From Plectosphaerella cucumerina (Eukaryota > Ascomycota > Sordariomycetes > Glomerellales > Plectosphaerellaceae): 64,000 bases of DNA. Below the pieces are notes generated by a model, which worked only from the letters and a program-made list of their open reading frames with translations, was not told the DNA's origin and searched no databases. Location of the stretch: assembly GCA_020746995.1 (NCBI GenBank), contig JAGPXD010000004.1:2046001-2110000 (forward strand), read 5' to 3'. The number at the start of each line of letters is the position of its first letter. Position 1 is the first letter of the stretch. Position numbers and translations under genes: made by a program. Of this stretch, positions 1 through 11,955 are shown one piece after another.

Positions 1-1694
1 CGCGTCCCCCGCCCGCCCATTGTGCCCTTTTGGCGGTCGGCCAGGTTGGTAGGACGGGACGGTCAAAACTACCAATTCGCCCACATCGCCAAACCCCCTT
101 CCCTCTCCCCCCTTCCCCAGAACCAACGCCGCCGCAATGTTCGACTCCAAGATCTAGAAACGAAAGCGACTCACCGCAGTCTGCTCATCGACCATCCCCG
201 GATAGTCGACAACGCCCCAAACGAAACTACCAACTTACTCGCCCATCTCCTCTCCTCCTAATCTCACCACACGGGCTTTCCCACCCCCCGTGTCCTTGCT
301 CGCTCCTGATCTCTCTATCTTCGTCATACGTCTTGTCAGTCACGTTATCTCGCACTCATTCTTACTCATTTACCGCACCGCACCACACGACACGACTCTC
401 TGACGACTCATCGAAACGACCTCATCCTTTTCGCGCCATTAGGCCTCATCGACCGGCCATCTGACGCATTTGTCCGTCTTTCCTCAGCCGCGCAGCTCAC
501 CTGTTTCTCGCCTCCCCCGAGATCTAGGCAGCGTAGCCCACACATTCCTTGGCCAGCCTCGCCTCCCTCCTCGGTTTCCCCTGGCCTCTTTTCCCCCCTT
601 CTTAGTCTGTCAGACGACCGACGACTCACACTCACCTGGTTGCCAACGCGCCATCTCTCTTTTCATCCTGGCTCTCTCACAAGCTGTCTGAGCCCACCCA
701 CCCTTTTTAGTCACACCACGACTCTTTGCCCCCCGACTCCACCAGACCAGCTGCCTGCCACTTCTCGCCAGCTCCTGCCATCCCACACCTCCTTTCCCGC
801 CCCACCCCGACACCCCTCGCGGCAATACTCGGATCAGGCATCCTCGCCTTCGCCACCTAAAGCCCCCGGAAGAGTCATCCCCCAAGGACCCAGCCAGACC
901 ACCCAAGGTCTGACCCAGCGCAACCCGAGACTTGGGCAGCGCCTCCTCCCACCACCCACCCACCGCCCACGCCCCCCCCAGGCCCCAGGCTCCGACTTCG
1001 TCACACGCCAGCACTGGAGCCTTTGACTTCGCCTCCCGATATCGTTCAGGCCAGCACGGCGGCGACAAAAGAGAAAGAGTCACACCTCCTTTGCGACTCG
1101 ACCCCTTTTGTTATAAGTCGTCTCTGCAAACAACTTCAGCCACACACTCTCTCGGCTGCTGTTTGGACTTGCACCCACCCCTCGGCCCTCTAACACATCA
1201 ACAACCCTACGACAACCGCCCTCGCCAACACCACTCTCGCCTTGGGTTGCCTACCCCCCTCTCTTGCAGACTTGCAGACCATCTCCCCTCCTCAACCCAT
1301 CACGTCTGACCATATGGTTGCTGCGCAATAGCACCCATATAGTCAGAGTTCCTCTCCCATTTCCAGGTAGAAGGAACAGCCAGCCATGCCTTTTGTCCTC
1401 AACACTCTCTCCACTCCAGTCGCCCGTCTCGCCTCGTCCGGTTTGATCGTCCGTGTCTCGTCTGCCGCAGACTACCTCGTCTAACGCTTTCGCACCATAC
1501 CACCGCTTCTTGGACTCTACAGCAGCAGCAACACTCTGCTTCTGTAAGGTTCGCCCCTCCCGCTCGGTATCACGACTCCAAACACGGTTCAAACTAGGTC
1601 GAAGCTTGACGGCGACTGGAGGTTCACTCTATCCACCTGAATCAACCTCCAAAACTTGACCACACTACACCACACCCTCCCCCCACGACCGAAG
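1..1694 (+). other. Pyrimidine-rich upstream region of the cyclin gene
   Basis: No open frame here looks like protein. The + strand is strongly C/T-rich throughout, which is common in promoters and long 5' leaders of filamentous ascomycete genes. It probably holds the promoter and 5' UTR of the cyclin gene that starts at 1695. Upstream ATGs exist, for example at 137, so upstream ORFs on a long transcript are possible. Confidence 0.5.
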
Positions 1695-3757
1695 ATGACG
1701 GGGTTCGACCATGATTCGTCGGCCTCCATAATCTCCTCCTACCACAACATCCCCTACAGCTCCTCTCTGGAGTCGAACGCCACAACCACCTCCTCCATCT
1801 GGTCTGCCGCCGGCTCTCAGTCCTCCAACGAAACCTCACCCTCTTCTTCCTCTTCCGACTTGGATCCTTGCGACTCGTATACACTTTCGCGCCCCGTCGC
1901 GACGCGCGCGTCGACATGGACACGTCCTGCCCCTCAGCAGGCGCCGATTGCCGCTGTTCCTACCGAGCAGCGCCTGAACCCCAGGCGCTCCGGTGGCAGC
2001 GCGGCCCGTTGCCCCCCTTCACTGGCCAGGCAATGCGATCGGAAAGTCAACTTTGTTGACAACCTCGTCGGTAAGCCAAGATGCGCGGCATGTGAAGCAT
2101 CGTACCATGGCTGAAACTAAATCCTTCTGCCACAGATTCGTCCACCCAGATCGTCGAGGCCATCTGGCCGCTTTCCTCGGTCGTCTGCCACAACGAGCTG
2201 GGCAGCAAGGCTGTTTTGCCCCTACGCACCTTCATCCAGGAGACTCTGCGTCGCTCGCGCACCAGCTACTCCACTCTCCAGGTTGCGCTGTACTACCTTG
2301 TTCTCATCAAGCCGCATGTTCCCAAGCATGACTTCACGATGGAGCAGCCGGATGACAACCATGAGTGTCGCGCTCTGCAGTGCGGGCGTCGCATGTTCCT
2401 TTCCGCCCTGATCCTCGCCTCGAAATATCTGCAGGACCGCAACTACTCGGCTCGCGCATGGAGCAAGATTTCCGGGCTTGCGACTCAGGAGATCAATCAG
2501 AACGAGCTAGCCTTCCTCCTGGCCGTCGACTGGAAACTTCACATCACCGACGAGGTTTTCCAGCGGTGGACCGAGATCGTTCTGAAGTACACGCCTCCTT
2601 CGCCCCCTTCTCCCGGATCTTCCTCGCCCCTGTACGCCCGCCAGATTGCCCATTGGAAAATGGTCATCCTGACCCTCAACGCGGAGCTCAACAACGTCGA
2701 GGGCCTGATTCCGACCTCATCCATCAACCTGGTTGCTCGCGACGGGGCCTTCTCGCCCCGCAACGTCCCACTTCCCCGCCAGACCTCCCCCGTCCAGCAT
2801 ACCGGCAGTGAAGCTCGCGAGCTCGCCACCCCCAAGGCCGCATATGGTGCCCTCAGCGCCATGGAGCCTTCGCCATCCTCTGTGTACTCTCCCGGCAGAC
2901 ATGCTCCCGCTCTTGGCCTCCTCCCCACCCCCCGGCTGACCCCGCAGTCTCCTGGGTGCACCACTCCTGCTGCGAGCGGTGTCTCTCAGCTGCTCTGCAG
3001 AGGTTCCGCCATGGGTCTTGCCATGGCTCAGGCTTTCAACGTCACCGCCTCGCATGCCCTGGACCGCTTCCCCGCCTCGTTCACCTCTTCTCCTACAAGC
3101 TACTTCGCCCGCCGGTCGTCCCTTGCCAACTCCATCTCCACAGCCTCATCGCCCGAGTCTATGGTTTCCGACACATCACGGACCTCCCGCTCCTCCTCTA
3201 TCTCCTCTGCCTCGTCGCTCGCTAGCGCGCCGACTCATAGTCGAGTCCCGGCGCGCTTCCGATGCGCGAAGCTCCAGGGTGAGAGGGTCAGCGTTCGGTC
3301 CACGATCCCGGAAGACTTTGCTGAGGATCGCATGTCGTCCTCGCCAGAGTCCTACTCCGGTCCCGTCGGCAAACTTGGAGATCTCTGCTTGGATACCCCG
3401 CTGGCACGTCGCGAGCAGGAGCTTGACGAGAGCGACGCCGCTCGCGCTCTGCAGGCCATGCAAGGCTACTCTCACAGCTGGGAGCAGCGACCCACCGTGT
3501 CGCTGTCGCGCAAGCGCAGTCATCCCGAGTTTACCGGAAACGCGCTGCAGGACAACGTTCGCGACATGCTTCTCAGGTCCAAGACCTCATGGCCCGAGAC
3601 TCTCGTTCGTGCCCGTTCGGGGGCGATCGAGGAGGGCTCGCCTCGAAAGCGTGTCTGCTGCTCTGCTGAAGCAGCTGAAGGCATCTACGCCCCGAACCCT
3701 CACCACCCCATCGGTGCTCACCAAGGGCCTGGCATGTGGGAGGGGATCCTCAACTAG
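1695..3757 (+). CDS. Pho85-type (Pcl/PclA/Pas1-like) G1 cyclin
   Basis: Two exons, 1695-2070 and 2136-3757, give about 665 aa. The 65-nt intron starts gtaagc and ends cacag. Joining restores the conserved cyclin segment reading DNLVDSSTQIVEAIWPLSS, which is split across the junction. The cyclin box covers roughly residues 115-270 and includes the helices around TLQVALYYLVLIKPHV and FLSALILASKYLQDRNYS. The rest is a Ser/Pro-rich tail with a basic KRKR-like patch (SRKRSH, SPRKRVCC). Family members bind the Pho85/PhoA CDK and control G1/S, morphogenesis and nutrient responses. The tail makes this longer than yeast Pcl1/2, as is usual in filamentous fungi. ATG 1695 is the first ATG in the exon-1 frame; the open frame before it contains only TTG. 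The exact Pcl subtype is uncertain. Confidence 0.85.
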
Positions 3758-6400
3758 TCTCATGACTTTTCACGATACCCCCGTCGAGACATCGACTAGC
3801 ACAGACACCTCAACCTCCTTGTGAATTATACTCCATTTCCTTTGTGCGGATCCAAGCAGCGGCTGGGCGGTCACGGAATGACGTCCTTATACCCCGTTTC
3901 CTGTCCGATCATCGAGTTGATAGAAGACTTGAATGGCGTCTAGGCCTGGCGAAACACGGTAATATTGCATCTTCAGGACTGGGGGGATGGGAGGCGGCCA
4001 AGGTCAGTCGAGAGCGGTTGTTTCACGCATGTTCACAGCCGCGCATTGTACGATGGAGCGGAGAAACAAACGTATCGTCGAATGTCGTTTTTTCTTTGTT
4101 ATTTTGTTTGAAAGTCAAGTTTTTTTTTTAATTGTTGGAGTGGAAGCATTGCACGGGGTCAGCGTGGAAGGGAGGTTCATGACCTCGCAGGTGCGAATCG
4201 ATCTGAAAAGGTCGGTTCGCGCAGAGGAGGCATATTCGGCCATTGGGGCCACCAAAACCAGACCACAGACACGATGTCCGGGTCCGTCGATTCTTCGGCG
4301 TGGACTCGGCGAAAAGGCGCCAGCAGCAAAGGGCTGCGGCCAAAAACGAACACCGGGGAAAGACAAAAACCAAACTGATGTCTCAGCAGACCAACCCAGT
4401 TCCCACTACAAGCTACTTGTTGGTAAAAAGCGATGAAGCTATCCTCGAGAGATCACATAGCTAGCTTTTGGCAACCAAAATCAGAAACACCCGCGCAGGC
4501 CAACAGCCACGCACAACACCCGATGAAGCCTCGTCTTCTTGCCTATCGTTCTTCTTGAAAGCCCTCTCCGCTGGAAACAGCTCTTCACGTGCGACCACGC
4601 AGCCGAACACGCGAAATGGCGCCACGTGCAAAGAAAATCAGCGGGCCGTGATGCCCTGTGCCTATGGATCGGTCATAAGACCCCGGCCACTGCAGCCGCC
4701 GCGGCTGCACTGAAGCGAAACCGGTGCGTGATTCTTCACCATCCCTGGAGCCGCCTTGGAAACCTCGCGATCATGCCCTGACGCCCCTGAGCAACCTCCC
4801 GGGAACAATGTGTCCGAAAGCGGCGACGCGTCCCGGTGAGCCCTCGGCCAACGGGAACAAATCGCCCGCGAGGCGAGCTCAACGGGTGGCCAGATCCAAG
4901 GTGAGCCACGGTGATCTGGCAGGCGAGCTGAATCAAGCGCCGAGTGAGTCATACCCGGAGAGATGTCTGTGTGTGTGGTGTGTGTGTCTCGTGGTGAAAA
5001 GGGGGGGATGAGATCTGCACTAACGACAGGGGGTCCGGCTTGATTGGTGGCGAGGCCAATCTACCATGAAGCGTCTGGAGGGGCGCACAACGATTCACGC
5101 GCCGAGGCCGTGATGGCTTCGCAAGGATGCCCCTGAAGCTCATGCCGCTTGTGGACGTCGCCACAAGAGTGGATGAAGGCATCACGGGCCAGGCTGCACA
5201 CGACATCTGTTCCAACGAGGAGCGTCCCACGTTGAAGTCCTCACGTATACCAGTTTCGCCTCTGGCGCCTCCTATCTGTTCTTGCCTCAGAGTGCGTGTC
5301 ATCACTTTTCACGATCTTTTGCCTGGGCTATGTGGAGCAGCTGCTGCCTGGCCTATGACCCAAGCTTTTCGAAGCTCGGGGCTCTGTTCGACATGTCACA
5401 AGGTGGCATGTTGTCGACATTGCGCCGGTTTCCGGAGCGGCGCTGTATCACGATGGCTCATACTTGGTCATCATCCTTCCAGGCTGGATGAGGCCTCACC
5501 GAGGGCGTACACGCCCTGGCAGGGGCTGAATTACGTCGCCCGGAAGTTCCGGCGAGTATGTACGATTGCCTGATTCTGGAAGGACTTCCTTGGCCAAGGC
5601 CATGCTGCACCTGCCCCCCTCTTTCTGCTGCATCGGCGAGCTGCTTCGGGAATAGGGGGTCGTGAGGTTGGGGCGTGGTGGTGATGACAAGTGTCATGCG
5701 CTGATAACCTCATGGACAGGGCAATGGCATGGCCTGGGCATCTTGGAGGGCATAGGAGCATGCCGCGATGCTTGACGTCGCAGAATGTTGGAGGTAGGTA
5801 CGTAATGGATGGCTCGAGGATGACATTGAAGTATGTCAAGTGAGCTGCCTCTTACATACTCCACCCTCAGGATGGATCCATCTTCATTCCTCGCGGAGGC
5901 TGCAGCTGCCTGTCCGGGATAAAGAACAAGGTTGCTGCCAGGCCTGCTGGCCGTTGTTGTATCGTGGAGCTGTTCGCCAACGGATTCATTCGGCAGCCTG
6001 TTAGCTTGCGCAAACGTCAAAGATGTCAGCCAAGTTTTCCCCAAACGTCTGAGCTCATGCAGTCTTTTGGGATGATGAGACCAAAGGCTTGATGCCCGGT
6101 GTCTCAATATTGCCCGGCGAGGACTGTCCAGGAGTGACATCGCCTCCCGGTATCAACTTCGATCCGGCAAGGCGTATGCCAGAAGTACATAAGTATGACA
6201 CTCGTGAGCGGCCTCCCACCAGCCTGTGGGAAAACCTGCAGCATGTCTGTTCTTGGATGATCATCTGAGCACACTCTTGCTGTCTTAAGACTCTCAGACC
6301 AGGCAGCACCTTCAGGTGGAGGTCCCTCGGCTGAAGCCTGGAAGCCATCGTCGACCCGCTCTTGGCATGTAGACCCGTCGATTTCAGCCCCTCTCATCCA
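3758..6400. other. Intergenic region without a convincing gene
   Basis: This is the 3' flank of the cyclin gene, then about 2.5 kb in which every open frame is short and lacks recognisable domains or intron structure. It includes a T run near 4124-4132 and a short imperfect GT repeat around 4966-4988. I see no RNA gene before the tRNA at 6401. Confidence 0.5.
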
Positions 6401-6472
6401 GGAGAATTAGCTCAGTGGTAGAGCATCTGATTCCAGTCCAGAAGGTCGTCGGTTCAACTCCGGCATTCTTCA
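6401..6472 (+). tRNA. tRNA-Trp-like gene, anticodon CCA, no intron
   Basis: This 72-nt cloverleaf includes the discriminator base A. The acceptor stem GGAGAAT/ATTCTTC has one G-T wobble. The D stem is GCTC/GAGC, the anticodon loop is TTCCAGT (anticodon CCA), and the T arm GTCGG-TTCAACT-CCGGC is intact. The A box (TAGCTCAGTGG) and B box (GGTTCAACTCC) fit Pol III promoters. The last pair of the anticodon stem (31-39) is an A-C mismatch. A near-identical gene sits on the minus strand at 43152-43223 with the same mismatch. The CCA anticodon says Trp, but the body differs from yeast tRNA-Trp as I know it and lacks an intron, so charging identity is inferred from the anticodon only. Confidence 0.65.
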
Positions 6473-6477
6473 TTTTT
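6473..6477 (+). terminator. Pol III T-run terminator
   Basis: Five T's follow the tRNA discriminator base directly, as expected for RNA polymerase III termination. Confidence 0.6.
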
Positions 6478-7281
6478 GTTGGATATTCCTGACTTCACTG
6501 TTGTCTGGTGGTGATGTACGTCTTACTGGCGGGTGTATCAGGTGTCTGCCGAGACCGCTCAGTGTTGTGGCTCAAGAGCGCCTGTCTAATTCAGTCTAAA
6601 AAGCCTCCCTCAATGCTTGAGCAGACGTGAATAGTGAAGGTCATCTGGTTTTGGAGATGGCGACGGCGCTCAAGATGAGCGGGTATCGTTCGCTGTGGTG
6701 TTGCAGCGGACGGATATCTGACGACATGTGAATAGTGGCTTGTCGACAATTCTTAGACAGCATGCGAATCTGCCTACATCAAAACAGGCATCTTTGATAT
6801 ACCAATGTATGAATTTGAAGAGGCGGTGGGAAAGTTGATGGTTCGGGTCGCAGTCGTGGCTGTCAGCCGTCCTGTCCACGCAAACTTGCCCTCGTAGTGA
6901 ACTGAGTCTTTGGCCGATGCCCCTGGATCTCATCGCAGATCAGACGTCTGGCTTGACTTATACCACCTTTGCCAGCTTGTATGCAGCACGCGAGCTGCTC
7001 CGATGCGCCATGCGATGGGTTCGAGAACCCATCCTCAACGCCTTTTCGTCATTGCGACTCGAACACTGCTGCTGGTGTTTTTACTTGTATTGTTCATTAT
7101 CATCGCTCGATGTATCTAAATACCCATTTTGCTGTGCGTGCTGTTCTGGGGGCTCAGGGCCCGGCGCGCCCTGAAGTCCCCCGGCCGCACCCTGCGTTTT
7201 TATGCGCCGGCCGCCCGTTGCCGTCTAAGTTGCTCCGTGGGAAGCTCTCACGATGAACCCCGCGGAACTGCCCTCATCTAC
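6478..7281. other. Intergenic region
   Basis: This lies between the tRNA and the 3' end of YIF1. Only short frames without coding character are present. The YIF1 3' UTR lies at the right end. Confidence 0.5.
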
Positions 7282-8376
7282 TTACGCACGCGTCATGGTC
7301 CACATGAAGAGGAGCTGGATGGCGTATGCGTAGAAGAAGAGGAACTGGGTCCTCGCGTTGCGGTTGGCCCTGGACACGGTGGACTGCGCAGCGCCACCGG
7401 GCTGCAGAGGGTTGACCGCAGCCGACTCGGGGAGGAGGACGTATTTGAGGGAGCGCATCTGTGATCATCTGATTAGCATGTGGGCACAGAGGTACAGCGC
7501 GGAAGAGACTCACCAGGAAGAGCGAGTTGGCCAGGAAGGTGTAGAGGAAGATACCCCAGCCAACCCAACCACCAGTGCCCTTGCCGCCGTTGAAGATCTC
7601 AGCAACAATGATGGTAACAATGATACCGACAAACTTGTAGCCCGAGTAGGCGACAAGATCGTAGAGCTGCGAGTCGTTGGAGATGCCCATCAGGTAGCAC
7701 CCGAGCTTGAGGATGGCAATCTCGAGGATGACGACGACGAGGGCGGTCGAGGCGGTGTAGCCCAGCAGCTCAGGCTGGAACTGGCCGCGGAGGCCGGCGA
7801 CAAGGGTGGACAGCAGGACGTAGGTGACGATGGCCATGACGGGGATGTACATGTCGGGGCTGTTGACGTCGTCGCGCGGGGGCAGGTACCAGCCGTCCTG
7901 GCCGTTGGGGCCGACGGCCTGCTTGCGCGACCAGGGCTTGTGCCGCCAGGGGAAGAGGACGAGGAAGAGCTTGTTGATGACGTATCCGTTTGTGACGTTG
8001 AAGTAGTGCTTGAGGGCGTTGACGTTGACGTAGCGGTTGAACTGCGAGGGGCTGTCAGCGGGGGAAAGGCTCGAGACGAGTCGCAGAGGGAGAGGCTCAC
8101 GTTCTGCTCCATGTACTCCTGGCCGTGCTTGAATGCCGTCTGGCCGAACTGGGCGGCGACCTGGGCTGTAGGGTCGTTCATGAACTGGCCATAAGCACCA
8201 AAGACGTTGCCCGCGGGGCCGCCCTGCTGCTGGTAGGGGCTCCCCGCGTAGCCCTGCTGCGACCCGGACTGCGACATTGGCGGAGGAGGTGATCTCAGCT
8301 GGGGGACTGTCGACACATGCTGAGGGACGGGGTGGTGTAGGGGGGGCGACTGCCCGTACGTCGTGGGGCGCTGCAT
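7282..8376 (-). CDS. YIF1: Yif1, integral Golgi/ER protein of the Yip1-Yif1 complex
   Basis: Three exons on the minus strand, 8376-8101, 8041-7514 and 7458-7282, encode 326 aa, close to yeast Yif1. Intron 1 (59 nt) starts GTGAGC and ends CGCAG. Intron 2 (55 nt) starts GTGAGT, contains GCTAAT and ends CACAG. The N-terminus is Gln/Pro-rich and cytosolic, with the family segment NVFGAYGQFMNDPTAQVAAQ. The Hrf1/Yif1 domain follows, with FNRYVNVNALKHYF, PWRHKPW and about five membrane spans, ending in FLFFYAYAIQLLFMW. Yif1 works with Yip1 and Ypt-family Rab GTPases in COPII vesicle budding and fusion. ATG 8376 is the first ATG in frame; the longer open frame starts only at TTG. The gene is divergent from SRP101. 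Confidence 0.93.
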
Positions 8377-9079
8377 CGCGATCTTCGAGAGCGGGAGGAA
8401 GAGAGAGGCCTGTCTGTCCTTTTGGGGCGGGTGGAGGGCGTCGATCGGCACTGGGATGCGGGAGAAGCTTGGCTGTCGCAATGGGTAGATGCGAATTCGG
8501 GTTGTGATGTCGAATGGAGGTGCTCCGAGTAGCAGGTTGTGTGTGGGTTGAGGATCGGGCTGGTGGTAGTTGAAAGGTGTTTATTTCTGGATCACCATCT
8601 CCATCCACGTTTCGAGGCACCTACCGCAGCTCTCTGGAGCTAGAGGGGAGACTACAGTGCACAACCCGCACATACACTGCTTCTACGCTTGACACACGCC
8701 ATGATACACAGTGCGAATGACTACTGCTACCAAGAGACCTCTGTGGCCTCCCATGGGCCAGCACTGCAGTTGGCGGCAGCCTGCAGCGGCCGGGGCTGCC
8801 CAGAGGTCCGGATCATCTTCAAGCCGTGTCGTCTCCTTCAGGCTAGCGCCCCTTATCGGCTTCCCCAGAGTGGCCCCCAAAGCCCCCTCTGGACCCTTAT
8901 CGGCCGTCATAGCTTCGCTTCAATGGGCAAGGCCAAGTTTCTAGAACCCTTCCGACTCACGGCCCCTCCATCAATCGCCTGTCGAACCAACTGACCGGGC
9001 ATCTGTCCTGTCGCGCTCTCCCCCTTTGCTCCTCCTCCAACTCATCCTCAAACCTCATACCTCCACAGATCTCGTCGCA
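8377..9079. other. Shared divergent promoter region of YIF1 and SRP101
   Basis: About 700 bp separate the two start codons, which face away from each other. Both genes serve the early secretory pathway, so a shared bidirectional promoter is a reasonable inference. I recognise no TATA box or specific operator. Confidence 0.45.
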
Positions 9080-11258
9080 ATGCTCGACTCGTTCAATATC
9101 GTCACCACCGGTGGCGAGGTGCTGTGGTCGCGGACCCTGACGCCAGTCAACCCAGCCATCATCAACAACTTCATCACAGACGTCTTCATCGAGGAGAAGA
9201 GCGAATATGCCAGCGCGCGAAATGGCCAGTCCTCCGCCCTCAACCCGCCATATAAGAGCGGTCAGCACATGCTCCGCTACGCTTTTGTCAAGGAATTCGG
9301 CGTCATGTTCATCGTGCGACTCCTTCCCTCACCTTTGCCACTTGCCCACGTGTGCTGACCCAAGAACTCCCAGGCCGTCTACAGATCCCTCCTGCACCTG
9401 CCATGGCTGGACAAGCTCGTCGACAACATCAAGACCCTCTTCATAGACCTCTACGGCGACGAGATCAACAAGCCCAACACCCTCATCGTCGAGTGCGACG
9501 GCTTCGACCAGTACTTCGACCAGCAGCTCCAAGAGCTCGAGGGCACCGGGCCCCAGGGCGACTCTGTCCACTCGGACGAGGAGCTCCCTAAGGAAGAGCC
9601 CACCGTCTCGGGAAACCTCGGCGACGAGCCCCCCCTCCCCCCGGGCCTCCGCTACAAGGGCCGGGCGCTCAACGGCGCCGCTGATGGGGTCTCCGCCGAC
9701 TCGACCCCCGTCGTCACACCCAACCCCTCGCGGCCCTCTACCCCCGGCGGTAGCAACCTCGTGACGGCAAAGGCCGGCCCTGCAGCCAAGATGTCGCGCC
9801 GCGCGCGCAAGATGCAGCACGCCGCCAGCTCGGCCCCCGCCTCCTCCGGCGACGAGGCCTCGGTGCGCCAGAAGAAGGCCGGCGCCGCCCCCAAGGCCGC
9901 CAAGAAGGGCCGCAAGTGGGACGCAGATGGCATGGCTGACGAGGTTGACGACGTCCAGCTCGACTACTCGGCTGCCAAGGGGGGAGCAGGAAGCGACTCG
10001 GACGAGGGTGCTGTCCCCGCCCGCCGCAACGCCGCCCTTGAGGAGGTCGACCGCTCCACCTGGGGATCAACCACCACAAAGGGCCAGTTTGTCCTCAAGG
10101 ATCTCGGCGACGAGGTCCACGAGATCCTCGCCTCGGCCCGCTCCAAGAATGAACCTGCCGCCAAGGGCTCATCTGGTCTCATCGGTTCCGGCCTCAGCTC
10201 CATCACCGGCCTCTTCCGCAACGTCGTCGGCGGCAAGACCCTCACCAAGGAGGACCTCGACAAGGCCATGAAGGGTATGGAGGAGCATCTCCTCAAGAAG
10301 AACGTTGCCCGCGAAGCCGCAGTCCGTCTCTGCGAGGGCGTCGAGAAGGAGCTACTCGGCACAAAGACCGGCAACTTTGAGAGTGAGCCAACTCCCTCAT
10401 CCTCTACCCTCTAATTCCCAGCTAACCCCCCCAGGCATCAACACCCGCATCCAGTCCGCCATGGAAGCCTCCCTGACCAAGATGCTCACCCCCACCTCCT
10501 CCCTCGACCTCCTCCGCGAGATCGACGCCGTCACCCGCCCCGGCGTCACCTCCCTCGCCCGCCCCCGCCCCTACGTAATCTCCATCGTCGGCGTCAACGG
10601 CGTCGGCAAGTCCACCAACCTCTCCAAGATCTGCTTCTTCCTCCTCCAGAACAAGTACCGCGTCCTCATCGCCGCCGGCGACACCTTCCGCTCCGGCGCC
10701 GTCGAGCAGCTCGGCGTCCACGTCCGCAACCTCACCGAGCTCACCGCCCGCGAAGGCGGAAAGGTCGACCTTTACCAAAAGGGCTACGGCAAGGATGCCG
10801 CCCAGGTTGCCCGCGACGCTGTCTCCCATGCCGCCGCTGAGGGCTATGACGTCGTCCTTATCGACACGGCCGGCCGCAGGCACAACGACCAGCGCCTCAT
10901 GAGCTCCCTCGAGAAGTTTGCAAACTTTGCCAAGCCCGACAAGATCCTCATGGTTGGCGAGGTACGTTCCCCCCTTTCCCCTCCCGCTCTTCCCATGTGC
11001 TGACAATCCCAGGCCCTCGTCGGCACCGACTCGGTCGCCCAGGCCCGCAACTTCAACTCTGCCTTTGGCGCCGCCCGCAACCTCGACGGCTTCATCATCT
11101 CAAAGTGCGACACCGTCGGCAACATGGTCGGCACCCTCGTCTCCCTCGTTCACGCCACAAACGTCCCCGTCCTCTTCGTCGGCGTCGGCCAGCACTACTC
11201 TGACCTGCGCAACTTCAGCGTCAAGTGGGCCGTCGAAAAGCTGCTCAGCAGTGCTTGA
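9080..11258 (+). CDS. SRP101: Signal recognition particle receptor alpha subunit (SR-alpha)
   Basis: Four exons, 9080-9313, 9374-10382, 10435-10961 and 11013-11258, encode 671 aa, similar to yeast and animal SR-alpha. The N-terminal SRX longin-like domain (MLDSFNIVTTGGEVLWSRTL to about residue 135) is where SR-beta binds. A charged, Lys-rich linker follows, then the SRP54-type N domain and the G domain. The G domain shows the P-loop GVNGVGKSTN (about residue 467), the family motif AGDTFRSGAVEQL, DTAGR (about 558) and SKCD, with the C-terminal GVGQHYSDLRNF typical of SRP GTPases. The protein docks SRP-ribosome complexes at the ER. All three introns are short with standard GT..AG ends, and every junction restores conserved sequence. 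Confidence 0.95.
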
Positions 11259-11955
11259 TTCGTGACAGTCTCACGCGACGTGGCGACGTGCCATTTCTTA
11301 TCCTTCAAGTAACAAAACGTACCACCAACACCGTCTCTTCTGTGCCATGTAGGGCCGCATGGCCCAACCTAATCCTCATTTGATACCCAATGGAAATAAA
11401 ATGAATCAAAGCACCTTGTCACCGTTAAGGCATCACTTGCGTGACAGTGGTCACATCCCCATAGTCACTTGGCATAAGCCTCGAGTAAATTCAGGGGTTC
11501 GCAATTAGTACTATATACTGTAATGCCGCGTCCGTGGACAGCCGGCCAGTGTCGAAGTTTGCTCCAAGTGAGCTGGTATAAGGCAAACGAATGAAAATTC
11601 TCATCAGAAGAGACAGCAAAAGCCAACCGACCACCGCCGTATACCCTCCCCCGGAATTTTGCCGCCTTGGCTTGCTCCCCGCTATGCAGCCGAAATCGCA
11701 CAGGCAAGACATATGAAAACGAGTGACGAGAAGGTGGTAGACAAGGGCATGCCCCGTTATGTGCCTGTTCGGAGAAGACTCGTCACAAGATCCATTGGGT
11801 ATGGCCTAGAGCGCGTGCTAGAACGGAAATGGGTATCATTCTATGGTATTTGCGCGCGTCCGTCAAGCAAGTGCAGTCTGTATGCTCGAGGCCGCAAGGG
11901 TTTTGTTCGTGTATATGGACAAAGGAAATGTTGATATTGGGCGACAATGACCTCT
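11259..11955. other. Convergent 3' intergenic region
   Basis: This contains the 3' UTRs of SRP101 (+) and the giant coiled-coil gene (-). It is more A/T-rich than its neighbours (for example around 11380-11420), as usual for polyadenylation regions. I see no gene. Confidence 0.5.
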